From UMGS172 sp045587185 (lineage in GTDB: Bacteria > Bacillota > Clostridia > Oscillospirales > Acutalibacteraceae), in NCBI GenBank assembly GCA_045587185.1, contig JAZNBS010000040.1, forward strand, positions 1-48,240: a DNA stretch of 48,240 nt, in the 5' to 3' direction. The position numbers were made by a program, and so were the translations under genes. The notes beneath the pieces were generated by a model. It did no database searches, was not told where the DNA came from, and saw nothing but the letters and a program-made list of their open reading frames with translations. Shown here one piece after another: positions 23,134 to 32,803 of the stretch; positions within the stretch are counted from its first letter, which is position 1; every line of letters begins with the position of its first letter.

Positions 23134-24174
23134 ATGTCAGAATTTGATTATGAAAGCCGAATAGTTGCACCAGAGTATACTCCGGTTGACAGTGATATTG
23201 ATACTTCACTCCGTCCCAAAACATTGACCGAATATATTGGACAGGATAAGGTTAAGGAAAATCTTGACATATATATCAAGGCTGCAAAATTGCGCGGTGA
23301 GTCACTTGACCATTGTCTTTTGTACGGCCCTCCCGGACTTGGAAAAACCACCCTTGCAGGCATTATTGCCAATGAAATGGGTGTAAATCTGCGCGTTACA
23401 TCAGGCCCCGCTATTGAAAAACAGGGAGACCTTGCGGCTTTATTGACCAACCTTAATGAGGGCGATGTTCTGTTTATTGATGAGATTCACCGTTTGTCAC
23501 GCAGTATTGAAGAGATACTTTACCCTGCAATGGAAGATTACGCTCTGGATATCATCATCGGTAAGGGTCCTTCGGCTAGGTCTATCCGTCTTGATTTGCC
23601 AAGATTTACGCTTGTGGGCGCTACTACACGTTCTGGTCAGTTGACTGCACCTTTAAGAGACCGTTTCGGCGTTCTTTTGCGACTTGAACTTTACACACCT
23701 GAGCAGTTAGCGGATATTGTTACCCGTTCGGCGGGAATCCTTAATATCGGCATTGAGCACGACGGTGCGTTGGAGATAGCCTCCCGTTCAAGAGGTACTC
23801 CAAGAATTGCTAACCGTCTGCTGAAACGTGTACGTGATATTGCTCAGGTCGAGTATGACGGTGTTATTACCGAGGCCATTGCCCAAAACGCTTTGCAAAG
23901 ATTTGAAATTGACGAATTAGGACTTGATGATTTTGACCGTAGGATGTTGACCACTATAATAAAAACTTATAACGGCGGTCCCGTTGGTCTTGATACTTTG
24001 GCGGCGGCAGTAGGCGAGGACAGTATCACTATCGAGGATGTTTATGAGCCTTATTTGATGCAGATTGGCTTTTTGTCACGTACCAATCGTGGAAGATGCG
24101 TCACCCACGCGGCTTATGAGCATCTTGGAATCCCACACGGAAACTGCGAATGTGCAGAGCAAATGAAACTGTAA
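23134..24174 (+). CDS. ruvB: Holliday junction helicase RuvB
   Basis: AAA+ motor of branch migration (346 residues). Walker A is LYGPPGLGKTTLA, Walker B is VLFIDEIHRL, sensor 1 lies in TLVGATTRSGQLTAPLRDRFG with the arginine finger, and the C-terminal winged helix ends LMQIGFLSRTNRGRCVTHAAYEHLGI. An ACGGAGGT ribosome site precedes the ATG. Third gene of the ruvCAB run; a methyltransferase gene starts 10 bases later. Confidence 0.97.
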   Translation: MSEFDYESRIVAPEYTPVDSDIDTSLRPKTLTEYIGQDKVKENLDIYIKAAKLRGESLDHCLLYGPPGLGKTTLAGIIANEMGVNLRVTSGPAIEKQGDLAALLTNLNEGDVLFIDEIHRLSRSIEEILYPAMEDYALDIIIGKGPSARSIRLDLPRFTLVGATTRSGQLTAPLRDRFGVLLRLELYTPEQLADIVTRSAGILNIGIEHDGALEIASRSRGTPRIANRLLKRVRDIAQVEYDGVITEAIAQNALQRFEIDELGLDDFDRRMLTTIIKTYNGGPVGLDTLAAAVGEDSITIEDVYEPYLMQIGFLSRTNRGRCVTHAAYEHLGIPHGNCECAEQMKL

Positions 24175-24184
24175 AGGAATTTTT

Positions 24185-25051
24185 ATGAGAGTTGTAACAG
24201 GCTTTGATGACTATGAATTGATTGATGCATCTGACGGGGAACGTCTTGAACGTTGGAAAGATATCATTCTTATCCGTCCCGACCCTCAGGTAATGTGGCA
24301 CGGTGAACGCAAAAATCCGTTGTGGCGCAATGCACACGCCAAGTATCACCGTTCAAATTCGGGTGGCGGACACTGGGATATGTTAAAAAAGGTCCCATCT
24401 GTATGGAATGTTAATTTTAAAGACCTTACCTTCCGCTTAAAACCTATGGATTTCAAACATACAGGTCTTTTTCCCGAACAGGCTGTGAACTGGGAATTAG
24501 TGAGTGAATGTATCAAGAATGCAGGAAGACCTGTCAAGGTGCTTAATCTGTTTGCCTATACGGGCGGTGCTACCGTTGCTTGCCTTAAAGCAGGTGCATC
24601 CGTTACCCACGTTGATGCCTCAAAAGGTATGGTTTCGTGGGCAAAGGAAAACGCTGTGGTTTCAGGTGTGGGCGACCGACCTGTCAGATGGTTAGTTGAT
24701 GATTGCCTGAAGTTTATTGCCCGTGAGATTAGACGAGGAAACAAATATGACGGTATTGTTATGGACCCACCATCATACGGCAGAGGTCCAAACGGTGAGG
24801 TGTGGAAAATAGAACAGCAGTTGGATGAACTTTTGTATCAGACTGCTCAAATCTTGAGCGATGACGCAATCTTTTTCCTGCTCAATTCTTATTCGGGCGG
24901 TATTTCGCCCACAATTATAAATTATATGGTTAAAAATATAGTTATCGGCAAACGTAATGGTTGTGTCACAACCGAGGAGATTGGTCTGAAAATTACCGAC
25001 CGTGATATCGCTCTGCCTTGCGGTTGCACAACACTGTGGACGGGTAAGTGA
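24185..25051 (+). CDS. Class I SAM-dependent RNA methyltransferase (RlmI/RlmK-like)
   Basis: A 288-residue enzyme of the RlmI/RlmK-like group. The N-terminal portion (about 1-100) ends FRLKPMDFKHTGLFPEQAVNWE, a pattern these enzymes share. The SAM site LNLFAYTGGATVACLKAGA is near 120-138, VDASKGMVSWAKEN near 142-156, and the catalytic-loop region MDPPSYGRG near 192-200. Known relatives make m5C or m7G in 23S rRNA, so rRNA is the likely target, but the base and position are unknown. There is no PUA domain at the N-terminus, unlike RlmI. It lies directly downstream of ruvB and is probably cotranscribed. Confidence 0.82.
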   Translation: MRVVTGFDDYELIDASDGERLERWKDIILIRPDPQVMWHGERKNPLWRNAHAKYHRSNSGGGHWDMLKKVPSVWNVNFKDLTFRLKPMDFKHTGLFPEQAVNWELVSECIKNAGRPVKVLNLFAYTGGATVACLKAGASVTHVDASKGMVSWAKENAVVSGVGDRPVRWLVDDCLKFIAREIRRGNKYDGIVMDPPSYGRGPNGEVWKIEQQLDELLYQTAQILSDDAIFFLLNSYSGGISPTIINYMVKNIVIGKRNGCVTTEEIGLKITDRDIALPCGCTTLWTGK

Positions 25052-25094
25052 GTTTAAACGGTATGGTCAATGCCGCATAAAAGGAAGTATAGTT

Positions 25095-25943
25095 TTGGAA
25101 ACTTTGATAAATGTGGATAACATCACTTTTGAATATGATTCTGATGATGGAAATGTTGAGGTTTTGAAGGATTTCTCCATATCTTTTGAGACCGGTATGT
25201 TTACTGCCGTGTTGGGTCATAACGGTTCGGGTAAATCAACCCTTGCAAAACTTTTGAACGGACTTTTAGTACCGACAAAAGGTAAGGTTTTGGTTGAGGG
25301 AATGGACACCTCTGACGAGGAATGTTCTATCAATATAAAACGCGCTGTCGGTATGGTTTTTCAGAATCCTGACAACCAGTTGGTTGCCACCGTTGTTGAT
25401 GAGGATGTTGCTTTCGGTCTTGAGAACCTTGGTTTACCTCATGACGAAATGGTTAAAAAGGTAGACGAGGCCTTGGCATCGGTTGGTATGTCTGATTTTA
25501 GAAAGAGTGCTCCCCATAATCTTTCGGGCGGTCAGAAGCAACGTGTTGCCATTGCAGGCGTCATTGCGATGGAACCTAAATGCATCGTATTTGATGAACC
25601 AACTGCGATGCTTGACCCAAGAGGCCGGAAAGAGGTTATGGACGTTATTTTAAGGCTTTGCCGTGAAAAAAATATTACAGTTGTTCTAATCACACATTAT
25701 ATGAATGAGGCTGCTTTAGCCGACCGTGCTGTCGTGCTTGATAAAGGACAGATTGTGCTTGACGGTAAACCGTCAGATGTTTTTATGGAAATTGATACTC
25801 TAAAGCACGTCGGTCTTGATGTTCCGCAACCTACAGAACTGTGTGTAATGCTTAAAAAGTCTGGGATGGACCTTGAAAAAGGAGTTTTATCTGTTGAAGA
25901 CAGTGTTGAGGCTATCACAAAGGCTTTATCGGAGGAAGTTTGA
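25095..25943 (+). CDS. ecfA1: Energy-coupling factor transporter ATPase EcfA1
   Basis: One of two ATPases that power group II ECF vitamin transporters (282 residues). Walker A is GHNGSGKST, the signature LSGGQKQRVAIAGVIAMEP, Walker B CIVFDEPTAMLDP and the switch His is in LITHYMNEA. The frame opens at 25002 inside the methyltransferase gene, but AAGGAAG at 25081-25087 fits TTG 25095, removing the overlap. Its stop overlaps the ecfA2 start by one base (TGATG). Confidence 0.93.
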   Translation: METLINVDNITFEYDSDDGNVEVLKDFSISFETGMFTAVLGHNGSGKSTLAKLLNGLLVPTKGKVLVEGMDTSDEECSINIKRAVGMVFQNPDNQLVATVVDEDVAFGLENLGLPHDEMVKKVDEALASVGMSDFRKSAPHNLSGGQKQRVAIAGVIAMEPKCIVFDEPTAMLDPRGRKEVMDVILRLCREKNITVVLITHYMNEAALADRAVVLDKGQIVLDGKPSDVFMEIDTLKHVGLDVPQPTELCVMLKKSGMDLEKGVLSVEDSVEAITKALSEEV

Positions 25944-26809
25944 TGTCGCTTTTAGAAGCAAAAAATTTGGTTTATACCTACGGTCAAGGTACCCCCTTTG
26001 TGACCCACGCAGTTAATGATGTATCATTTAGAGTGGAAAAAGGCGAAATAGTTGGTCTTATCGGTCACACTGGTTCGGGTAAATCGACCATTGTTCAGCA
26101 GTTGAACGGTCTTATCAAACCTGAATGCGGAGAAATTTTGCTTGACGGTAAAAATATTCACACTGATTACAAAAAAATTAAAGAAGTCCGTTTTAAGATA
26201 GGGCTTGTTTTCCAATACCCTGAATATCAGTTGTTTGAGGAGACTGTTGCCAAGGATATCGCCTACGGTCCGCGAAATATGGGACTATCCGACCAAGAAA
26301 TTGCCGAACGCGCAAAATATGCCGCTAATATTGTTGGTCTGGGTGATGAATTTATGGAAAAATCTCCTTTTGACCTATCCGGCGGTGAAAAACGCCGTGT
26401 TGCCATTGCCGGTATTATTGCGATGAAACCGCAGGTACTTGTTCTTGACGAGCCGACTGCAGGTCTTGATCCCCACGGCCGTGATATGATTCTTTCCCGA
26501 ATTAAAGATTACCGCAACGAAACGGGTGCTGCGGTCATTATCGTATCACACAGTATGGAAGATATGGCCAAGACGGCCGACAAACTGCTTGTTATGAATA
26601 AGGGAAAAGTTGAGATGTTTGATACAGTCGCTAATGTTTTCTCTAATGCAGAGAGATTAGCAGAAATAGGACTCGATATCCCTCACGTGACGAAAATTGC
26701 TATTGAACTTAGTAAAAAAGGTTTTAATGTTCCTAAAAATATTTTCACGGTCAAAGACCTTCACGATGCGGTATTGGCTTTAAGAAGGGCAGGTGCCGAA
26801 AATGTCTGA
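25943..26809 (+). CDS. ecfA2: Energy-coupling factor transporter ATPase EcfA2
   Basis: Second ECF ATPase (288 residues), pairing with EcfA1. Walker A is GHTGSGKST, the Q-loop region GLVFQYPEYQLFEETV (typical of EcfA2), the signature LSGGEKRRVAIAGIIAMKP, Walker B VLVLDEPTAGLDP and the His switch VSHSMEDMA. GGAGG at 25931-25935 supports the ATG at 25943. It overlaps ecfT by 8 bases. Confidence 0.94.
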   Translation: MSLLEAKNLVYTYGQGTPFVTHAVNDVSFRVEKGEIVGLIGHTGSGKSTIVQQLNGLIKPECGEILLDGKNIHTDYKKIKEVRFKIGLVFQYPEYQLFEETVAKDIAYGPRNMGLSDQEIAERAKYAANIVGLGDEFMEKSPFDLSGGEKRRVAIAGIIAMKPQVLVLDEPTAGLDPHGRDMILSRIKDYRNETGAAVIIVSHSMEDMAKTADKLLVMNKGKVEMFDTVANVFSNAERLAEIGLDIPHVTKIAIELSKKGFNVPKNIFTVKDLHDAVLALRRAGAENV

Positions 26810-27638
26810 CATTACATTTGGTCAGTTTATTGATACAAATTCGTTTGTGCACAAACTTGACCCGAGAGCGAAACTTTTATTCCTTTTAGGGTTTATAGTT
26901 TTTATTTTTATTGCGGGAAATTTTATTTCGCTAGGAGTTTTGTGCCTTTTGCTTGTAGTTAGCATCACTATTTCAAAAATCCCAATTGTGATGTATCTGA
27001 AAAACATCAAAGCTATATTGCCAATCATTCTGATAACGGCTCTGCTTAATGTCTTTTATACCTCCGGTGGTAAGGTTTTGGCTGATTGGTGGATTTTCAC
27101 CATAACCTCTGACGGTATTTTCCGTGCGGTATTTATGGCTTTGAGGATTCTCTTGCTAATTCTTTCAAGCGCAGTTTTAAGTTATACAACATCACCGACT
27201 GCCCTAACAGGCGCTATCGAAAGCCTGTTAAAACCGTTAAAACTTATCGGTCTAGGTAACGCTGTTCATACAATGGCGATGACAATGACCATTGCACTGA
27301 GATTTATACCGACATTGATTGAAGAAACACAAAAAATCATGAACGCTCAAAAAGCAAGGGGCGCCGACCTTGATTCGGGCAACCTTTTCAAAAAAGTCAA
27401 GGCTTTACTACCGATACTCATTCCTTTGCTTATTTCTTCGGTAAGGCGTGCATATGAGTTGGCTGAGGCTATGGAGTGCCGTTGCTACAACTGTGGAAAG
27501 GGAAGAACTAAATTCAGAATTATGAAATACTCACTTCGTGACCTCGTTACAACCATTCTGGTCTGTGCAGTGTTTGTTAGTTCTGTTCTAATAAATGTGT
27601 TCTACAATCATATTATTGCTTTCATTACGTTTATTTAA
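26802..27638 (+). CDS. ecfT: Energy-coupling factor transporter transmembrane protein EcfT
   Basis: Membrane scaffold (278 residues) joining EcfA1/A2 to exchangeable substrate-binding S components. It opens ITFGQFIDTNSFVHKLDPRAKLL, has several hydrophobic helices (about 26-60, 105-125, 240-275), and carries the two coupling-helix motifs: QKARGAD (about 182-188) and EAMECRCY (about 221-228). The frame opens at GTG 26793, but ATG 26802 fits the AGGTG spacing better. No S component is linked, so it serves S proteins encoded elsewhere. Confidence 0.93.
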   Translation: MSDITFGQFIDTNSFVHKLDPRAKLLFLLGFIVFIFIAGNFISLGVLCLLLVVSITISKIPIVMYLKNIKAILPIILITALLNVFYTSGGKVLADWWIFTITSDGIFRAVFMALRILLLILSSAVLSYTTSPTALTGAIESLLKPLKLIGLGNAVHTMAMTMTIALRFIPTLIEETQKIMNAQKARGADLDSGNLFKKVKALLPILIPLLISSVRRAYELAEAMECRCYNCGKGRTKFRIMKYSLRDLVTTILVCAVFVSSVLINVFYNHIIAFITFI

Positions 27639-27659
27639 AATTTTAGATTGAGGTGCTTT

Positions 27660-28403
27660 ATGCAAAGGTTTTTGCTGACAATTAAATATGACGGCACCAA
27701 CTTTTGCGGATGGCAAGTTCAACCGAACGGTATTTCGGTACAGGAAACCGTGCAAAAAGCGCTCATTGAACTGACAGGCGAGGAAAAACTCGGTGTAACG
27801 GGTTGCAGTCGAACTGATTCAGGTGTTCATGCCAATATGTTTTGTCTGCACTTTGACAGTGAAACGGGAATTTTCCCAGAAAAAATACCGTTTGCACTTA
27901 ATATGAGGTTGCCTCATGATATTTGTGCAGTCGGTTGCAGGGTTGTTCCTGATGATTTCCACTCAAGGTACTCTTCCAACGGAAAAACTTATATATACAA
28001 AATATATAATTCACCGTATCCTGACCCATTTAAGGAAAAGTATTATTTAAGGGTTAATCGTCATATTGATGTTGATTTATTGAATAAGGCTTGTAAACAT
28101 CTTGTCGGCGAGCACGATTTCGCTTCATTTTGTGCTAGCGGTTCTTCTGTGACTGATACGGTCAGAACAGTTTTTGAATGTTTTGTTGAACGTCAAGGTG
28201 ACGATGTAATTATAAGCATTACTGCTAACGGATTTTTATATAATATGGTGCGTATTATTGTCGGAACTCTTCTTGATGTAAACAGCGGAAAGTTTTTACC
28301 TGACAGTGTTCCTGATATTTTAAAGGCTTGTGACCGTTCTGCAGCAGGTTTTACTGTAAAACCTCACGGTCTTTATCTTCATAAGGTTCATTATGATATT
28401 TGA
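27660..28403 (+). CDS. truA: tRNA pseudouridine(38-40) synthase TruA
   Basis: Converts uridines 38-40 in the anticodon arm to pseudouridine (247 residues). It opens FLLTIKYDGTNFCGWQVQPNGISVQ. The catalytic Asp lies in CSRTDSGVHA, followed by RYSSNGKTYIYKI and the C-terminal VRIIVGTLLDV. GAGGTG before ATG 27660 decides the start over the in-frame codon at 27648. It lies 21 bases after ecfT; the ecfA1-ecfA2-ecfT-truA order is common in Firmicutes. Confidence 0.95.
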   Translation: MQRFLLTIKYDGTNFCGWQVQPNGISVQETVQKALIELTGEEKLGVTGCSRTDSGVHANMFCLHFDSETGIFPEKIPFALNMRLPHDICAVGCRVVPDDFHSRYSSNGKTYIYKIYNSPYPDPFKEKYYLRVNRHIDVDLLNKACKHLVGEHDFASFCASGSSVTDTVRTVFECFVERQGDDVIISITANGFLYNMVRIIVGTLLDVNSGKFLPDSVPDILKACDRSAAGFTVKPHGLYLHKVHYDI

Positions 28404-28415
28404 TTGGAGTTTTAT

Positions 28416-29726
28416 ATGGCAACTGACAGAAAAAAGCGAAAAATCAAGTTGAATAAGTTTAAGTTTAATAGAAAAAGAGATAAGAATCCTAAATCGGGAG
28501 ACCTTCAATCTGAGCAGAAACAGCACAGGTCAAAACATAATAACATTGATGATGGCAGTAACGGTACTAAAGGTTCATCAAAACTTGAGGTAATAAACGG
28601 CTCAAGAAAACGAAGAAGGATTGCGAGATATATTACGTATGCTGTTATTGGAGTAATCATTGTTTTACTTATTGTGTTCAACGCATTGTCTCCGACGGGA
28701 TTGATAGAAGCCGTTCAGAACGGTTATGTTGCGATGGGTGAGGGTAAGTACCCCATAAATGTATATTCAACCAATCCAACGTCCTATTATCATTGGAACG
28801 GTATGCAATGTGTTCTCAACGGGTCGTTTTTTGAACTATACAATAATGACGGTAAACTTGTTCAGGCGGTTTCACACGGTATGTCAAACCCGAATTTGAA
28901 GATGTCGCAAGCAAGGTATCTTCTGTTTGACCGTGACCGTTATACAGTATCGGTTTTTAATTATTCCGATAAACTTTATTCACTACAGTTTGACGACAAT
29001 ATAGTTTCTGCTGACATTGGCCGTGATGGAACCTTTGCAGTTGTAACCGATTCGGATTCATACCATAATACGGTTTATGTTTATGATAAGGATTATAAAC
29101 AGGGGACAGATCCCATTTTTAAATGGAATGCCGCAAATTATTATGTTACAGACATTGCAGTGGCCGATGACGGCGAAAAAATTGCTTTGAGTCTTATTGA
29201 TTCAAAAGAAGGCTCATTCCAATCTTTTGTTTATATACTTTCATTTGACAGCAGTTCTCCCGAAACAACCTACAAATATAACGATATTGTCTCATCACTT
29301 TCATCATGCAATGAAAATTATGTTTTAGCCAACGGTTTTAACCGTGCTTATATTGTACCGTGGAACGGTGATAACCACATTGACCTGAACATATCAGGCA
29401 CGATAAGATGTTATGATTATGACGTAAACGGAGTATCTTGTGTTGTGTGGGGCCGTGAGGATAATGAACAGATAAACAACATCACCGTAGTTTCACAAAG
29501 CGGAAAGGTTAAAACCTGCTTTGAATTCAATTCAACGGTAATTGATGTATGCGTCAGTGAGAATAAAATTGCTTTGCTTTCGGGCAATGAGGTTTATATT
29601 TATAATCACAACGGTCAACTTTTGGGGAATTATGCATCCGAATTAAGCGGTATTTTTGTGGGACTGTCTGAGGATGCCGATATTCTGGTTATTGACAATG
29701 CAAAACTTGTCAAAATCAAACAATAA
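28416..29726 (+). CDS. DUF5711 family membrane-anchored protein
   Basis: A 436-residue protein, probably DUF5711. Residues about 1-70 are extremely basic and cytosolic (KKRKIKLNKFKFNRKRD). One transmembrane helix (ARYITYAVIGVIIVLLIVFNAL) lies at about 71-92. About 340 residues are outside, organised in short repeated beta segments (MSQARYLLFDRDRYTVSVFN, ADIGRDGTFAVVTDSDSYHNTVYVYD, AVADDGEKIALSLI) that suggest a beta-propeller. TTGGAG before ATG 28416 sets the start. It sits between truA and cvpA. The function is unknown; a wall or secretion-related sensor is conceivable, but nothing shows it. Confidence 0.75.
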   Translation: MATDRKKRKIKLNKFKFNRKRDKNPKSGDLQSEQKQHRSKHNNIDDGSNGTKGSSKLEVINGSRKRRRIARYITYAVIGVIIVLLIVFNALSPTGLIEAVQNGYVAMGEGKYPINVYSTNPTSYYHWNGMQCVLNGSFFELYNNDGKLVQAVSHGMSNPNLKMSQARYLLFDRDRYTVSVFNYSDKLYSLQFDDNIVSADIGRDGTFAVVTDSDSYHNTVYVYDKDYKQGTDPIFKWNAANYYVTDIAVADDGEKIALSLIDSKEGSFQSFVYILSFDSSSPETTYKYNDIVSSLSSCNENYVLANGFNRAYIVPWNGDNHIDLNISGTIRCYDYDVNGVSCVVWGREDNEQINNITVVSQSGKVKTCFEFNSTVIDVCVSENKIALLSGNEVYIYNHNGQLLGNYASELSGIFVGLSEDADILVIDNAKLVKIKQ

Positions 29727-29744
29727 TTTATTGGGGGATTGTTT

Positions 29745-30431
29745 ATGTCTATTATTATTGATGTTATCGTTCTTGGTATCGTACTTGCTTTCTTCTTTAT
29801 TGGAAAACATCGCGGATTTATTAAAGAACTTGTCAGCCTTGTGAGTTTTGCTTTGGCTTTGATTTTGGCTGCATTACTTTCGAGTCCCTTGGCAACCTTT
29901 GCTTATGATACATTTTTTGACAGTTCAATTACCGACAGTATAAGTACCGCTATCGAGGCAAATGTTGATGAGGAGGTTGGCGAACTTATTGTACATATTC
30001 CCGATGAAATAAGGGATGCCGCAAAATCACTTGGTGTGGATATTGATAGTGTTATCGATAACAGCATCGGTGAGACAACCGAAGATACCGCGCTTAGGGT
30101 TGCAGAAGCCTTAAGCCAAAAGGTTGCGAGACCTATTGTCATAAACCTTTTAAAGGTTGTTTTGTTCATAATTCTCTTCTTTGTGCTTAAAATACTTATT
30201 GGCTTGCTTGGTAAAGTTCTTGATATCGTATCGCACTTACCTGTGCTTAACGCTGCCAACACAATTTTAGGCGGTATTTTTGGCATTTTAAGAGGTATTA
30301 TTGTAGTATTGCTTGTTTGCTATGTATTAACACTTGTTATTGAAGTCAGACCCGAGGGAGTTCTTGGCATTACCAAAGAGACTGTCGAGTCAACGTACTT
30401 GTTCAATTTGTTTACCAAAATAGTAAATTAA
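29745..30431 (+). CDS. CvpA family membrane protein
   Basis: A polytopic protein of 228 residues with the CvpA family pattern: helix 1 IIIDVIVLGIVLAFFFIGKHRGFIKELVSLVSFALALILAALLS with the conserved G-x-x-R/K-G-F motif, a central extracytoplasmic insert of about 75 residues, then helices VVLFIILFFVLKILIGLLGKVLD and TILGGIFGILRGIIVVLLVCYVLTLVI. In E. coli CvpA is linked to colicin V and envelope stress; the molecular role is unknown. GGGGGA supports ATG 29745. Confidence 0.85.
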   Translation: MSIIIDVIVLGIVLAFFFIGKHRGFIKELVSLVSFALALILAALLSSPLATFAYDTFFDSSITDSISTAIEANVDEEVGELIVHIPDEIRDAAKSLGVDIDSVIDNSIGETTEDTALRVAEALSQKVARPIVINLLKVVLFIILFFVLKILIGLLGKVLDIVSHLPVLNAANTILGGIFGILRGIIVVLLVCYVLTLVIEVRPEGVLGITKETVESTYLFNLFTKIVN

Positions 30432-30457
30432 TTTCTTTTGCCGTGGTATCGGCTTGT

Positions 30458-30480
30458 CAGAACACGGTTAGTTCTGTTTT
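30458..30480 (+). terminator. Small hairpin before clpE (weak terminator or operator)
   Basis: Inverted repeat CAGAAC-7 bases-GTTCTG followed by TTTTAAGG and the clpE ribosome site. It is too short for a firm terminator. It does not match the CtsR operator (GGTCAAA repeats). It may reduce read-through from cvpA into clpE or bind a regulator. Confidence 0.4.
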
Positions 30481-30491
30481 AAGGAGACCTT

Positions 30492-32795
30492 ATGAATAAA
30501 CTTTGTTACAAATGCAAAAAGAGACCTGCAGTCGTCTTTATCCAAGGAATGAGTCAGGACGGCGCCAAAGTGGGTGAGGGGGCAGGGCTTTGTCTTGTTT
30601 GCGCTAAAAAAGCAGGAATTCAGCCCATTAATGATATGCTTAAAAACTTCAATATTTCGGATGAAGATATTGAGGCTATGAGCGAACAGTTTATGGGTAT
30701 GATTAACCCTGAAGATATGGGATTAGAACCGTCGGAGGACGGCGATGATGCTTTTTCTTTAGGCGGAGCACAGACTTTTCCTTTTCTTAACAATATTTTT
30801 GGGAATATGGATAAAGCAGGTCAGCCCGATTCTACCGAAACAGAGCCCGATGATAAAAAGAAAGATAAGAAAAAAGTTAAAAAACGTAAGTTTATTTCGC
30901 AATTTTGTACCGACCTTACTGCCAAGGCACGTAACGGCGAACTGGATGTTATAATCGGTCGAGACGCTGAACTTTACAGAACAATTCAGATATTGTCACG
31001 ACGCACAAAAAACAACCCATGCCTTATCGGTGAACCAGGTGTCGGTAAAACTGCTATTGCCGAAGGTCTCGCTTTAAAAATTGCTGCTAAAGATGCACCG
31101 GCAAAACTCCTTGATAAGGAAATTATGTTGCTTGACCTTACAGGACTTGTTGCAGGAACTCAGTTTAGAGGTCAGTTTGAAAGCCGAATTAAAGGACTTA
31201 TTGACGAAGTTAAGGCTGAGGGCAATATCATTTTGTTTATTGATGAGGTTCATAATCTTGTCGGTGCGGGTGATTCAGAAGGTTCAATGAGTGCTGGTAA
31301 CATTTTAAAACCTGCTTTATCACGCGGTGAAATTCAGGTTATCGGCGCTACGACTTTTAAGGAGTATCGCAAGTACATTGAAAAAGATGCTGCTTTGGAG
31401 CGCAGGTTCCAACCTGTCACGGTTGAAGAGCCGTCAGTTGAGGAGTCTGTCAAAATGCTTAGCGGAATCAGAGGTTATTATGAAAATTACCATAATGTTA
31501 AGATAACGGATGAGATTGTACGCAGTGCAGTGTTACTGTCGGAAAGGTATATCAATGACCGATTTTTGCCCGATAAGGCCATAGATTTGCTGGATGAAGC
31601 CTGTGCTTGTGCCTGTCTTAGAAATAAGGCAATCGATGAACTGTTTTTGGCCGAAAAACGCTCAAAAGAGTTGTCTGATGAGTTGGCTCTGCTTGAAGGT
31701 GATGTTGAATCTCCCGATTATGAGCGAATAGCCAACGTAAAGTTTGAACTTGAAAAAGCGAAAACAACTGTTGAAAAGGCCAAACCTCAGGCATCGAAAA
31801 ATAAAGTAACACCTGATGACCTTGCCCGTGTTATTGAGTTATGGACGGGTGTTCCTGCCGCCAAGGTAAAACAAAACAACCTTGAAAAACTGTCTTCGCT
31901 TGAGGATAACATCAAGAAGCATATCATTGGCCAAAATGAAGCGGTTGAAGCCGTTGTTTTAGGTGTGCGACGCTCAAGTGTGCAGATTTCAAGCCATCGC
32001 AGACCTGCATCATTCATTTTTGTTGGCCCAACAGGTGTAGGCAAAACCGAACTTGTAAAGGTGCTTGCCAAGGAGATGTTTAACACTCCCGATGCTTTGA
32101 TAAGGCTTGATATGTCGGAATTTATGGAGAAACACGCTGTTTCCAAACTCATTGGTGCTCCTCCCGGATATGTGGGATACGATGAGGCTGGTCAACTTAC
32201 CGAAAAGGTGAGAAGAAAGCCATATTCCGTAATTCTTTTTGACGAGATTGAAAAAGCACATCCCGATATACTAAATATTCTGTTACAGATTCTTGATGAC
32301 GGTAGGATAACTGATTCGCAGGGGAGAACGGTCAATTTTGAAAACACAGTTCTTGTTATGACTTCCAACGCAGGCAGTGATAATAACGGAACTTTGCTTG
32401 GTTTCAATAAAACTGTTGCTGAAGCCTCAAAGGATAAGGCTATGAAGGCGTTGAAAGACTTTTTAAGACCGGAGTTTTTGGGACGTGTGGATGATATTAT
32501 TGCTTTTTCTCCGCTTTCCGCTGACTCGCTCAAAAAAATCGCCTCTTTGATTCTTGATGAACTTAAACCGTTGCTTAAGGAACGCAATATTGAGTTTGAA
32601 TATGATAATAATATTTGCGGATATTTTGCAGATAAATGTGACGGAAAATCGGGGGCTAGGGAACTGCGTAAGATGATACGTAGAGAGGTTGAGGATAAAA
32701 TTATCAGTCTTTTAATTGACAACCCTGATGTTGATTTTAAATCAATAACAGCCGAGTTTGACCAGAGTGTTAAAATTTCTTACACAAAAATTTAA
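30492..32795 (+). CDS. clpE: ClpE-type ATP-dependent Clp protease ATPase
   Basis: Hsp100 unfoldase (767 residues). An N-terminal zinc-finger-like domain with CYKC (Cys5, Cys8) and CLVC (Cys34, Cys37) replaces the usual Clp N-domain, which points to ClpE rather than ClpC/ClpB. A Lys-rich linker (about 121-135) follows, then AAA1 with Walker A GEPGVGKT (180-187), a short middle coiled region (about 380-435), and AAA2 with GPTGVGKT (512-519). The tripeptide LGF at 636-638 lies where ClpP-binding loops carry their xGF motif, so it should feed ClpP. PEFLGRVDDI and GARELRKMI close the domain. There is no CtsR operator upstream. It lies directly after cvpA; a tRNA promoter follows with no terminator between. 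Confidence 0.85.
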   Translation: MNKLCYKCKKRPAVVFIQGMSQDGAKVGEGAGLCLVCAKKAGIQPINDMLKNFNISDEDIEAMSEQFMGMINPEDMGLEPSEDGDDAFSLGGAQTFPFLNNIFGNMDKAGQPDSTETEPDDKKKDKKKVKKRKFISQFCTDLTAKARNGELDVIIGRDAELYRTIQILSRRTKNNPCLIGEPGVGKTAIAEGLALKIAAKDAPAKLLDKEIMLLDLTGLVAGTQFRGQFESRIKGLIDEVKAEGNIILFIDEVHNLVGAGDSEGSMSAGNILKPALSRGEIQVIGATTFKEYRKYIEKDAALERRFQPVTVEEPSVEESVKMLSGIRGYYENYHNVKITDEIVRSAVLLSERYINDRFLPDKAIDLLDEACACACLRNKAIDELFLAEKRSKELSDELALLEGDVESPDYERIANVKFELEKAKTTVEKAKPQASKNKVTPDDLARVIELWTGVPAAKVKQNNLEKLSSLEDNIKKHIIGQNEAVEAVVLGVRRSSVQISSHRRPASFIFVGPTGVGKTELVKVLAKEMFNTPDALIRLDMSEFMEKHAVSKLIGAPPGYVGYDEAGQLTEKVRRKPYSVILFDEIEKAHPDILNILLQILDDGRITDSQGRTVNFENTVLVMTSNAGSDNNGTLLGFNKTVAEASKDKAMKALKDFLRPEFLGRVDDIIAFSPLSADSLKKIASLILDELKPLLKERNIEFEYDNNICGYFADKCDGKSGARELRKMIRREVEDKIISLLIDNPDVDFKSITAEFDQSVKISYTKI

Positions 32796-32803
32796 AATTT
32801 CTC

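Noticed and set aside
30458..30476. CtsR operator before clpE
   Set aside because: The inverted repeat CAGAAC/GTTCTG does not match tandem GGTCAAA heptads.
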